Below, piece by piece: positions 49,898 through 58,575 of a DNA stretch of 64,000 bases. The notes below the pieces were generated by a model, which saw only the letters and a program-made list of their open reading frames with translations, did no database searches and was not told the origin of the DNA. The position numbers were made by a program, and so were the translations under genes. Numbering within the stretch: the stretch's first letter is position 1; each line of letters begins with the position of its first letter. Source of the DNA: Thermoproteota archaeon (GTDB lineage Archaea > Korarchaeota > Korarchaeia > Korarchaeales > Korarchaeaceae); NCBI GenBank assembly GCA_027491915.1, contig JAOZGC010000004.1:1-64000 (forward strand). The letters are read 5' to 3'.

Positions 49898-52800
49898 CCT
49901 TGATCGCCTCCAACAACCTCTCTGTCTTCTCCCAGTCCCAGGAGAGCCTCACCCTGCCCGTACCCACGGGTGGTGTCTGGCCCATTATCAAGGCGTCCAG
50001 CGGCCCGTTTATAGGGTTTCTCTCGCCCCTCATGGCGGTGTTCAGGGCGACGTGGTAAACCCACTCGAACGCCATCTTGCTCAGCGGACTCTTCATGACG
50101 GCAAAAAATCCTGATGGAACCCCGGAGGCCTGGAGGGCTATCGGGAGGATCTTCCCGGCGTAGGTCATGGCGTCCACCACGAGGGTGACGTACCTCCTGT
50201 CGACCTCCAGACCCTGCTCTCTCAAAACCTTCAAGAGCTCCCGGAGGAGGCACTCCCTTCCGGCCTCTATACCCAGAATCTCAGTTATCTCCCTGCAGTC
50301 GTTGGTCAACGTCCTGGTTGGATCCACAAATTCCAGCCTGAGCACCTCCCTCAGGTTGGAGCCCCTCGTCCTCAGATAGTACTCGTAACCCCCGTCGGAG
50401 GTCTCCTGCCTTATCGCGTTTATCCCCTTTATCCCCTTTATTCCCCTGACCTGCTTGGACACTATGCGCATGGACCAGGACCTGAGCGTCTGGTAGGGCT
50501 TCTCCCTCTCGGCTATGTCCGGCATGTCGACCAATATGAGGTCCCCCTCCACGCTGACCCTCCCCTTGATCCCCTTTGAGGCGGCCTTCACCACGGAGGC
50601 CAGCTCGTCCATCTCCACCCCGCTCTCCCTCATCTTCTCCGGGTCGACCCTCATGACCAGCCTGAATCCCTCGCTGTCTATCTGGAACTCGGAGAGGAGA
50701 TCCCTGACCAGGACCTCCTTTATCCTCCTCATGGCCTCCTCCACCTTTTCCCTGTCCCTGGCCCACTCCCCCCTGAGGCGTATCTCCATGGTGGGGGTGC
50801 TGGTCGAGGCGTAGAACACGAGCTCCTTGAACCTCTCGACCCCGTGGGTGACGTCCATCGTGAGCACCCCGGGGGCGTGGAAGGTCCTGAGCACCATCTG
50901 GGTGGTGGGCTCCGCTATACTCTGGGCGCTTATTATCCCTATCGGGGTGAGCACATCTACCTTGGCGGCCTCGAAGCCCCTCTTCACCTCCTCGCAGACC
51001 TCTCTGGCCTCCTTCTCGCTGGCTCTGGCCTCGATCAACATCTCCGCCAGCCTCTCTGGGAGGCCGTACCCGGCGACCACCTGCCTTATCCTCTTCTTGG
51101 GGACCCTCTTCCTCACGCCCCTGACGTGTCTCTCTATGACCTTATCGAAATTGATTGGCTCCCCCCTGAACAGCTTCACCGGATCGTACCCGTCTCCCCC
51201 GAACCTGAACTGTATCACCCGGCCGTAGCTGTCCCTGACCGTTCCGTCGTACTCCACGTATATGTCCTTCAGCGCGTTGGCCACCCTCCTGTAGAAGTAG
51301 CCGCTGTCCTCGGTCCTCCTGCCCTTGTCTATCAGCGACTCCCTGCTGCTCATGGCGTGAAAGACGAACTCCGCCGGGTTCAATCCCTTGAGGTAGCCGC
51401 TCTTGACGAACCCGCCGGCCTCCAGGCTCATGTCCCCCCTCCTGAAGTAAGAGAGCACCCTGCCCTTGAAGCCCTTCTTCGGCTTCCCGCTGGTCAGGAC
51501 GAACCCGACCCTCCTCTTGACGGTCTGCTGACCGACCGTGCCCACCACCTGCGCCAGGTTTGCCAGGGAGCCCCTCGCCCCTATCTTGGCCATCACGATG
51601 GCGTTGCTCTCCGGATTCAGGTGCCTGGCCACGACCGAATTTATCTCCGATCTGAGAGCATCCAGATCCCTGACCATCTCGAATTCGAGCATCTGATCCT
51701 CCAAGGTCGCTCTTATCATCTCCTCCTTCGTCCTGTACTGCCCCGTCACCCTCCTCCTCGCTCTCCGGAATTCCTCGGCCTTCCTGTTCACCCTCTCCGC
51801 CGCCACCCTGTAGAGCTCCTCTATCTCCTCCTCGGCCTCCCTGGGCAGGAGGAGCTCCTGGAGGGACACGGTCACCCCTATACTCGTCACGAACTTTGCC
51901 GCCATCCTGAGCGCCCTGTTCAGGAAGTCCGCCGCGACCTCCTCGCCGTAATCCCTTATCAGCAGGTCTATTATGGTCCGCTTCCCCTTCACGAGCGTTC
52001 CGACCACGTCGTCGTCTATGACCCCGCTGAGAAGCTGACCATTCCTTATCATCACGTGGCCGTCCACCGGACTCTCAGGAGAGGAACAGCTCGGCACGTC
52101 AGGGCACACCTTGGCCGTGGTCACCATGTTGAAGTCCTTTGGGAGGAGCTCCGAGAACAGCTGCTTTCCGGTCCACATCTCTATCGGGGAGAGCACCGCC
52201 GGCTCGGGGAGGTCGGTCACTCCCGCAGAAGCCAGTATTATAGACGCCTCCTCCCTGGTGAAGAGAGAATCCTTCCTCGTCAAGTAGTACAGGGCGGTGA
52301 CGAAGTCCTGTCTGGCCCCGACGATGGAGCCGCCCGTCCTGGGCGAGAGCATGTTCTTCTTGACGTTCATCAGCTTCGCCGCCTCCACCCTGGCCTCGGT
52401 CAGCTGGGGGGCGTGCAGGTTCATCTCGTCCCCGTCGAAGTCGGCGTTGTACGGGACGCAAACCCCGGGGTGGAGCCTGAACGTCGCCCCAGGCAGGACC
52501 TTCACCCGATGCCCCATTATCGAGAGCCTGTGGAGGGAGGGCTGCCTGTTGAAGATCACGTTGTCCCCGTCCATCAGGTGTCTCTCCACCACGTCTCCAA
52601 TCTGGAGCTCCTCGGCCAGAGCCTTCAGGAGTCCCCTCCTCTGGACGACCCTCAGGTTTATGGGCATTCCGCCCGACTTCCTGACGTAGTTGGCCCCCGG
52701 ATGGCTGTCCGGCCCCCTCAGCACCAGATCCTTCATCCTCTCAATGTTGCTCTCGTTGACGTACTCGGGAATCGTGAGGGTCTTCGCTATCTCCACCGGC

Positions 52801-53867
52801 ACGCCGACCTCGTCTATGTCCAACATCGGGTCGGGGGATATGACCGTCCTGCTGGAGAAATCGACCCTCTTGCCCACGAGGTTCTTCCGGAGCCTACCCT
52901 CCTTACCCTCCAGCCTCTGGAAGAGGGACTTGAGCGGCCTCCTGGTTCCCCTCTGGGTGGCCAGGGGGAGGCCCGATATGGAGTTCCTGAACAGCACGGC
53001 CACCCAGTACTGCAGCAGGTCCCACTCGCTCTCGACCACGCTGTTCGGGGCGCCGGTCTTTATCGAGTAGGCCAGCTTCTGATTTGCCTTCACCACCTCC
53101 CCCAGCATGTGGGTCAGGTCGTCCTCGGATCTCTCTCCAGTCTCTAAGAAGATCGACGGCCTCACGGTCGGAGGAGGAACCAGCAGGACGGTCATCACCG
53201 TCCACTCCGGCCTGGAGGTCTCCGGATTGAACCCCATCAGGAGGCAGTCGTCGTTCGGGATCCTCTCCAGCCTGTCCCTCACCTCGGTCGGCCAGAGCCT
53301 CCTGGGCTCCGGCTCCTTGACTATGAACTTGAACACCTCCTCCAAGCTGATCTTCTCTATCCTAGCCCCGCAGTGGGGACAGGTCTTCTCCTTCTTCGTG
53401 TACCTCTTGACGGCCTCCTTCACCTCTCTGACGAGCCCGTCGTCCACCACCTTATCCGGGTTCTCCTCGGCGAACTTCCGGGCCCTCTCTATGTACGCCC
53501 TCCTCTCCTCCTCCGGCAGCAGCACCTTCCCGCAGGAGGGGCAGGTGGAGTTCAGGATGTCTTTTATCCTCCTGACGTATCCTATGTGAAAAACTGGCTT
53601 GGTTAGCTCTATTCTGCCAAAGTGTCCGGGGCACATGGACTGCAGGTTCCCGCAGGTCGGGCACCTGACCCTGGGATTCGTGGTGCCGAGCCTGGGGTCC
53701 AGGACTCCCCCCTGTATCGGGAGGCCCCCCTCGTCGTACGCCGTCGGCTCCCTTATCTCTATTATCCCCATGCGCCTTATGACCGAGGGGGAAAGGAGCC
53801 CGAACCTGACTGCGTTGAGGACGTTTGGCAGGGCCTCCTCTTTCTCGACCGGGCTGGCCAGCGTCAC
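49881..53867 (-). CDS. rpoA: RNA polymerase subunit Rpo1, unsplit (A' plus A'')
   Basis: The single 1328-aa chain covers both halves that most archaea encode separately. The zinc sites are at C69/C72/C79/H82 and C109/C112/C163/C166. The catalytic NADFDGDEMN is at 474-483. The trigger-loop/bridge-helix region with LTPIGIISAQSIAEPTTQMVLRTFHAPG is near 970-1000, in what is elsewhere the separate A''. There is no stop or intein between. GTG start 1 nt after the rpoB stop. Confidence 0.97.
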   Translation of the reverse strand: MTLASPVEKEEALPNVLNAVRFGLLSPSVIRRMGIIEIREPTAYDEGGLPIQGGVLDPRLGTTNPRVRCPTCGNLQSMCPGHFGRIELTKPVFHIGYVRRIKDILNSTCPSCGKVLLPEEERRAYIERARKFAEENPDKVVDDGLVREVKEAVKRYTKKEKTCPHCGARIEKISLEEVFKFIVKEPEPRRLWPTEVRDRLERIPNDDCLLMGFNPETSRPEWTVMTVLLVPPPTVRPSIFLETGERSEDDLTHMLGEVVKANQKLAYSIKTGAPNSVVESEWDLLQYWVAVLFRNSISGLPLATQRGTRRPLKSLFQRLEGKEGRLRKNLVGKRVDFSSRTVISPDPMLDIDEVGVPVEIAKTLTIPEYVNESNIERMKDLVLRGPDSHPGANYVRKSGGMPINLRVVQRRGLLKALAEELQIGDVVERHLMDGDNVIFNRQPSLHRLSIMGHRVKVLPGATFRLHPGVCVPYNADFDGDEMNLHAPQLTEARVEAAKLMNVKKNMLSPRTGGSIVGARQDFVTALYYLTRKDSLFTREEASIILASAGVTDLPEPAVLSPIEMWTGKQLFSELLPKDFNMVTTAKVCPDVPSCSSPESPVDGHVMIRNGQLLSGVIDDDVVGTLVKGKRTIIDLLIRDYGEEVAADFLNRALRMAAKFVTSIGVTVSLQELLLPREAEEEIEELYRVAAERVNRKAEEFRRARRRVTGQYRTKEEMIRATLEDQMLEFEMVRDLDALRSEINSVVARHLNPESNAIVMAKIGARGSLANLAQVVGTVGQQTVKRRVGFVLTSGKPKKGFKGRVLSYFRRGDMSLEAGGFVKSGYLKGLNPAEFVFHAMSSRESLIDKGRRTEDSGYFYRRVANALKDIYVEYDGTVRDSYGRVIQFRFGGDGYDPVKLFRGEPINFDKVIERHVRGVRKRVPKKRIRQVVAGYGLPERLAEMLIEARASEKEAREVCEEVKRGFEAAKVDVLTPIGIISAQSIAEPTTQMVLRTFHAPGVLTMDVTHGVERFKELVFYASTSTPTMEIRLRGEWARDREKVEEAMRRIKEVLVRDLLSEFQIDSEGFRLVMRVDPEKMRESGVEMDELASVVKAASKGIKGRVSVEGDLILVDMPDIAEREKPYQTLRSWSMRIVSKQVRGIKGIKGINAIRQETSDGGYEYYLRTRGSNLREVLRLEFVDPTRTLTNDCREITEILGIEAGRECLLRELLKVLREQGLEVDRRYVTLVVDAMTYAGKILPIALQASGVPSGFFAVMKSPLSKMAFEWVYHVALNTAMRGERNPINGPLDALIMGQTPPVGTGRVRLSWDWEKTERLLEAIKVGRSE

Positions 53868-53868
53868 G

Positions 53869-56800
53869 TCAGACCCCCTCCCCCACCTCCAACCTGACGT
53901 CTATCAGCCCGGTCATCAGCTCCTGTATCAGGAGCTTCGAGGCGTGGCTCATTATCAGCGGGCGGACCTCCGTCGGCTTCTGGCACCTCTCGCATATGAA
54001 CTGATTCTTTATGGAGTTGAAGTACGCCAGAGAGCCGCACTTCTTGCACACGTACACTATGGTGCGATCGGAGTGCTCTATGTACCTGTCCCTCAGCATG
54101 GAGGCCGCCCCGTGAGATATCAGGACCTCTCCCTCCATCTCTCCCAGTTTCAGGCCGCCGCCGCGGGCCCTGCCCTCCACGGGCTGCCTCGTTAGGAGCT
54201 GCACCTTCCCCCTGGCCCTGGCGTGGATCTTGTCCCGCACCATGTGCTTCAGCCTCTGGTAGAAGCTTATCCCTATGAATATGGGGGCCCTTATCATCTT
54301 CCCGGTCCTCCCGTCGTACATTATCTCCTCCCCGGTCGGCTCGAATCCCAACCTCTTCAGGGCCTCGAACAGGTCTCCAACCGGCTCCTTGGCGAAGGGC
54401 GTGCCGTCGACGAACCTGCCCTCCAGGGCACCGACCTTGCCGGCCAGAATCTCTATGAGCTGCCCTATGGTCATCCTTGACGGTATGGCGTGGGGATCCA
54501 TCACTATGTCCGGGGTTATGCCCTGCGAGGTGAAGGGCATGTCCTCCTGCCTGAATATCATCCCCACCACACCCTTCTGACCGTGCCTGGTCGCGAACTT
54601 GTCTCCGAGCTCCGGGGGCCGGGTCTCCCTCACCCTTACCCTCGCCATCTTCTCGCCGTCGGCCGTTGTCACAAGATACACGTCGTCGACTATCCCCCTC
54701 TCCCACGCCCTCATGGCGACAGACGTGTCCCTCCTCTCGAAGGCGTAGGTGAACCCGGCCGGCCCGGCGCTGAGCTCCGGCGAGAATCTGGGTGGGCTCG
54801 TCCTCCCTATGAGCACGTCCCCGCCCTCCACCTCGGTCTCGACGTCCACTATCCCGTCCTCCCCCAGCTTGCTGTAAGCGCTCTCGTCCCTCTTCCCAGT
54901 GACCCCCTTCAGGGGGTAGGGATTCTCGAACCTATCTCCCTCCACTATCGCCTGCCTCATCGCAACGGCCTCGTAGGTCCTGAAGAACACCCCCCTGGCC
55001 ATTCCCCGGTCTATCCCGCCCTTGTTCAGGACTATGGCGTCGTCCATGTTGTACCCGTCCATCGGCATCAGGGCGACCACCAGGTTCTGACCCGACGGCC
55101 TCAGATCGTACCCCACCAGCTCTCCCGTCCTGGTCCTCACTATGGGCCTCTGCACGTAGTGCATCGTGTAGGCCCTGCTGTCCATCCTGAGCCTCCAGTT
55201 GGTGGCGTATACGCCGAGCCCCTGCTTAACCATGTTCCCCCCTATGATGTCCCTCGGCAGGGCGTTGTGCTCGGCGTATGGGATCTGCCCCGCGGCCACC
55301 CCCAGCATCATGTAGGGTGCGAAGTCCAGGTGGGTGTGCTCCGGCCCCAGGCTGGCCAGATCAAACGCCACAACCGCCTCCTCCTCCTCATCGGCGTCGA
55401 GCATCTCGACGACTCCCCGGTCGACCAGCTCCGAGAAGGAGATGCGGCCGGCCTCTACGTCCGGCAGGAGCCTGATGGCCTCCTCTATCCTGTCCACCGG
55501 GATCAGGGGCCTCCTCATCCTCCCGGAGTCGGCGTTGATCACCACGGAACCCTCGTCCTCCAGGTAGGCTATGTTCACCTCCCACCCGAGCTCGCTCCTT
55601 ATCGCCCTGAGCCTGGTCACCAGGCCGCGGGGATCGTCGGTCATTCCCACCAGGATCCCGCTGACGTACACCGGGTGGAGGGACCCCACCTCCCTCGGGC
55701 TGCACTCCCTTATCGGCTTGACCCTCCCGTCGGCCAGCACCCTCTCTATTATGGGCCGGGGGTCCTCCCCGTAGGTGACGTCCGCGAACATGGCCAGGCT
55801 CCTGACCAACCCGACGTTGGTCCCCTCCGGGGTCTCCAGGGGGCACAGCCTGCCCACGGTGGTCCCGTGGATCTGGCGGGCCTCGTGCAGGGGCAGCCCA
55901 GGGGGGAGAGGGGAGTTCACCCTCCTCAGGTGCTGCATCACCGACACGTAGTTGGTCCTGTCTATGTTCTGGCTGACCCCCAGCTCTCCCCCGGGCCAGG
56001 TTCCGGTCGCCAGGGCCCTGAGTATCCTCTCGGTTATCCTGCTCCTCCCGGTGATTATCTTCCTCAGATCTATCTCGAAGACGCCAGAACTCAGCTGCTC
56101 GTCGGACTTCTCCTTGAGATCCCTGGCCAGCCTGTAAAACGCATCTCTGAAGGCCTGCTGCATCAGGTCTCCAACCAACCTCAACCTCTTGTTGGCGAAG
56201 TGGTCCCTGTCGTCCGGGGGTATCAACCCCTTGACCACCATCAGGAGCTTCCTTATCATCCTGGCGAGGAAGTAGGCCTTGGGCAGGTCGTCATCCTCCG
56301 AGTTCCCCATGTGGGGGAGCAGGGATCTCCTCAGGTACTCCCTGGCGGCGCGGATCCTCTCCCTCTTCGGGGCGCTTTGGATGATCCTCCGGCCGAGGTA
56401 GTCCAGGGCCTCGTCCCTGTCGACGGGCCCGGGGGCGCCCTCCTCCTCGGCCCTCCTCTGGACGTCGTCCAAGCTGTAGAGGAACTCGCTCTTTATCTCT
56501 GGATCGTCCGAGATGGCGTCCATTATATCCCTGTCGGTGACCAGTCCCAGCGCCTTCAGGAGCATGGCAACCGGAACGGTCCGGAGCGGACCGAAGGAAG
56601 CCTTTATCGTCCCGTCCCGCGGGTAATACTCCAGAAATATCCTGCTCCTGAACCCGGCCTTGGTGGATATCACGTAGGCGGCGTGGGAATAGGGCTTGTT
56701 CTCTGCGGTGGTCGCCTCCACTATCACCTTGTTCGGCGCTATGTCGTCCCTGATGACGACCACCCTCTCAGACCCGTTTATTATGAAATACCCCCCGGGA

Positions 56801-57201
56801 TCGGCCGGATCGTCGCCCTTATCCAGGATCTCTTCCTCCGTGAGGTTGCTCAACACGCACCTGGACGATCTGACCATTATGGGGAGGTTTCCTATCTTGA
56901 GCTCTTCCCTCTTGAGCTCCAGGCCCTGGCTCTCGACCCTTATCTCCAGCGTAACCGGCGCCCAGTAGGTTAGCTTCCTGAGTCGGGCCTCCGTCGGGTT
57001 GATCGTCGTTTTGGCCCCGTCATACTCCTCTATTTCCGGGCTGCCGACCTCTATCCTCCCCAGCCTGATCTTATAGTTCTCCACAAGCTCTATCTCCCTG
57101 AAGGCGTCCACCACCTCCTGGAGCCCCCTCTCCAGGAACCTGTTGAAGGACTGGATCTGGACGTCCACGGGTCCGTGTTCCATGAAGTAGGCCTTCACCA
57201 T
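53869..57201 (-). CDS. rpoB: RNA polymerase subunit Rpo2 (B), unsplit
   Basis: The 1110-aa subunit runs from the protrusion (QSFNRFLERGLQEVVDAF) through the lobe, the fork region, and the hybrid-binding part DDAIVLNKGGIDRGMARGVFFRTYEAV. It includes ELGDKFATRHGQKGVVGMI and the C-terminal zinc site CKKCGSLAYF...CERCQKP. B' and B'' are not split, unlike in some methanogens and halophiles. ATG 57201; an AT-rich block at about 57233-57243 in the 105-nt gap after rpoH may be an extra promoter. Confidence 0.97.
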   Translation of the reverse strand: MVKAYFMEHGPVDVQIQSFNRFLERGLQEVVDAFREIELVENYKIRLGRIEVGSPEIEEYDGAKTTINPTEARLRKLTYWAPVTLEIRVESQGLELKREELKIGNLPIMVRSSRCVLSNLTEEEILDKGDDPADPGGYFIINGSERVVVIRDDIAPNKVIVEATTAENKPYSHAAYVISTKAGFRSRIFLEYYPRDGTIKASFGPLRTVPVAMLLKALGLVTDRDIMDAISDDPEIKSEFLYSLDDVQRRAEEEGAPGPVDRDEALDYLGRRIIQSAPKRERIRAAREYLRRSLLPHMGNSEDDDLPKAYFLARMIRKLLMVVKGLIPPDDRDHFANKRLRLVGDLMQQAFRDAFYRLARDLKEKSDEQLSSGVFEIDLRKIITGRSRITERILRALATGTWPGGELGVSQNIDRTNYVSVMQHLRRVNSPLPPGLPLHEARQIHGTTVGRLCPLETPEGTNVGLVRSLAMFADVTYGEDPRPIIERVLADGRVKPIRECSPREVGSLHPVYVSGILVGMTDDPRGLVTRLRAIRSELGWEVNIAYLEDEGSVVINADSGRMRRPLIPVDRIEEAIRLLPDVEAGRISFSELVDRGVVEMLDADEEEEAVVAFDLASLGPEHTHLDFAPYMMLGVAAGQIPYAEHNALPRDIIGGNMVKQGLGVYATNWRLRMDSRAYTMHYVQRPIVRTRTGELVGYDLRPSGQNLVVALMPMDGYNMDDAIVLNKGGIDRGMARGVFFRTYEAVAMRQAIVEGDRFENPYPLKGVTGKRDESAYSKLGEDGIVDVETEVEGGDVLIGRTSPPRFSPELSAGPAGFTYAFERRDTSVAMRAWERGIVDDVYLVTTADGEKMARVRVRETRPPELGDKFATRHGQKGVVGMIFRQEDMPFTSQGITPDIVMDPHAIPSRMTIGQLIEILAGKVGALEGRFVDGTPFAKEPVGDLFEALKRLGFEPTGEEIMYDGRTGKMIRAPIFIGISFYQRLKHMVRDKIHARARGKVQLLTRQPVEGRARGGGLKLGEMEGEVLISHGAASMLRDRYIEHSDRTIVYVCKKCGSLAYFNSIKNQFICERCQKPTEVRPLIMSHASKLLIQELMTGLIDVRLEVGEGV

Positions 57202-57306
57202 CGGATAGAAATCGACGGAATCGGATCTCGGCCTAACATAACCAGATTCGGACAGGTTCAGGTCAATCCCCCCACAACCGAGCAGCAGGGTCTCAAGATC
57301 GAGCGA

Positions 57307-57627
57307 TCACCCTTCCACCACCAGCCTGTAGGTGGGGGCCTCCTCCCCAGGCCGGATCACCTTTATCACGTCTCCCGGTTTGGCTCCGATCTGAGACGCG
57401 ACCGGGTCGCTGGCCAAGATCTTGGGGAAGAGATCGAGCGGCCCATACGTCTCGGCCAGCCTGGCCTTCTCCTCATCGGAGACAAGCTCGTGGCGCGGAA
57501 CCAGGACGTGATCCATCAGGTTGAATTTTGGCTTGGAATGGACTTTCTTCCCGGTCCGAACCCTGCTCTTCTTCTGAGTTTTGACCCTCTTCTTTACGTT
57601 TTTTCTCTTTGAGGTCAATGAGTCCAC
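57307..57627 (-). CDS. rpoH: RNA polymerase subunit Rpo5 (H) with basic N-terminal extension
   Basis: Residues from about 37 on (MDHVLVPRHELVSDEEKARLA... KPGDVIKVIRPGEEAPTYRLVVEG) are the conserved assembly domain of Rpo5/Rpb5. The preceding 36 residues are dominated by Lys and Arg (SKRKNVKKRVKTQKKSR), longer than in most archaeal Rpo5. GTG 57627 lies about 20 nt after the start predicted by the TATA box; initiating at the internal ATG would give a standard-length protein. Confidence 0.93.
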   Translation of the reverse strand: MDSLTSKRKNVKKRVKTQKKSRVRTGKKVHSKPKFNLMDHVLVPRHELVSDEEKARLAETYGPLDLFPKILASDPVASQIGAKPGDVIKVIRPGEEAPTYRLVVEG

Positions 57628-57667
57628 CCCTCTCTGGAGGCCCCCCGTCACCCACCCCGCGCGGTAC

Positions 57668-57681
57668 CCGGCTTTAAAAGG
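57668..57681. promoter_or_regulatory. Bidirectional TATA region for the rpo operon and porG
   Basis: gctttaaaagg (57671-57681). Leftward start predicted near 57648 for rpoH-rpoB-rpoA; rightward near 57700, about 13 nt before ATG 57713. Confidence 0.6.
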
Positions 57682-57712
57682 TTTGTCGCCCGGATCCGCC
57701 CGGTGGGTAGGC

Positions 57713-58267
57713 ATGGGCGTCGTGGAGGTGAGGTGGCACGGAAGGGGGGGACAGGGTACCGTGCTGGCCTCGAGGATACTGGCCAAGGCGGCCTTCTACG
57801 AGGGGAAGTGGCCCCAAGCCTTCCCCTTCTTCGGGGCGGAGAGGAGGGGGGCCCCGGTCATGGCGTTCACGAGGATCGGCTCCTATGAGATCAAGCTCAG
57901 GAGTCAGGTCTACGAGCCTGACGTGCTGGTGATAGTGGACCCCCTGCTGGTGCGTCTGCCCGACGTGTACAGGGGCCTCAAGCGGGGAGGGACCATAGTC
58001 GCTAACACGCGCGCCGGTCCGGAGTCCCTTCCGGGGGAGGCCGAGACGAGGGGCACCGTGGACGCCACCGGGATAGCGCTCGAGCTCGGGCTCAGGGTGG
58101 CCGGGCTCCCGGTCCCCAACACGGCCATGGTGGGGGCCGTGGCCAGGGTGACGGGCCTGGCGGGCTTAGACTCCGTCAGGAGGGCCATAGGGGAGATGCT
58201 CGGATCCAGGGCGGAGGAGAACGTCAGGGCGGCGGAGCTGGGGTACGAGCGGGTCAGGGTGATCTGA
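57713..58267 (+). CDS. porG: 2-oxoacid:ferredoxin oxidoreductase gamma subunit (PorG-like), orphan
   Basis: The 184-aa protein matches the gamma domain: EVRWHGRGGQGTVLASRILAKAAFYEGKWPQAFPFFGAERRGAPVMAFTR and a C-terminal NTAMVGAVARVTGL. It would form part of a pyruvate or related ferredoxin oxidoreductase making acyl-CoA. The alpha, beta and delta subunit genes are not adjacent, which is unusual. ATG 57713. Convergent with the Elf1 gene, whose stop abuts it. Confidence 0.92.
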   Translation: MGVVEVRWHGRGGQGTVLASRILAKAAFYEGKWPQAFPFFGAERRGAPVMAFTRIGSYEIKLRSQVYEPDVLVIVDPLLVRLPDVYRGLKRGGTIVANTRAGPESLPGEAETRGTVDATGIALELGLRVAGLPVPNTAMVGAVARVTGLAGLDSVRRAIGEMLGSRAEENVRAAELGYERVRVI

Positions 58268-58501
58268 TCACTCCCCGGCGTACCTGTCGTAGAACCTGGC
58301 GTACACGTCCTCGGTCTCGTCCCCCCCATAGACGGGGACGGTGTCCTTCAGCCCGCAGTTGAAGCACGCTATCAAGGCCACCTTCCCCTTCCTGTCTATC
58401 TCCACGGTCACCGAGTTGTGCATGCACCGGGGACACCTGAAGAAGCTGCTGCGTCTCGGCCTCCTCACCTGCCTTGGCGCCCTGCGCTTCCTCCTGCCCA
58501 A
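58268..58501 (-). CDS. Transcription elongation factor Elf1 homologue
   Basis: The 77-aa protein has a basic N-terminal tail (GRRKRRAPRQVRRPRR), then a zinc ribbon FRCPRC...ACFNCG with cysteines 23, 26, 46 and 49, then an acidic-aromatic end EDVYARFYDRYAGE. This matches archaeal/eukaryotic Elf1, which binds elongating polymerase. TTG 58501 follows a GGGAGA sequence and fits the TATA box; the longer frame to 58537 starts inside the promoter. Confidence 0.88.
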   Translation of the reverse strand: MGRRKRRAPRQVRRPRRSSFFRCPRCMHNSVTVEIDRKGKVALIACFNCGLKDTVPVYGGDETEDVYARFYDRYAGE

Positions 58502-58535
58502 TCTCCCTTCCCCACCCCTATCTCGGTGGACCGCC

Positions 58536-58547
58536 AAGTATTAAACT
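58536..58547. promoter_or_regulatory. Bidirectional TATA region for elf1 and polC
   Basis: aagtattaaac (58536-58546). Leftward start about 58518; rightward about 58570, a few nucleotides before ATG 58576. Confidence 0.55.
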
Positions 58548-58575
58548 CGCGGCCCCGACGCCGCCGAGGTAGGAG

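Noticed and set aside
50844-53147. 767-codon open frame on the plus strand opposite rpoA
   Set aside because: It is a shadow of the high-GC rpoA gene: no domain resemblance, and rpoA on the other strand is certain.
54490-56973. 827-codon open frame on the plus strand opposite rpoB
   Set aside because: Product is His/Pro/Gly/Val-rich and full of antisense codon bias; rpoB is unambiguous.
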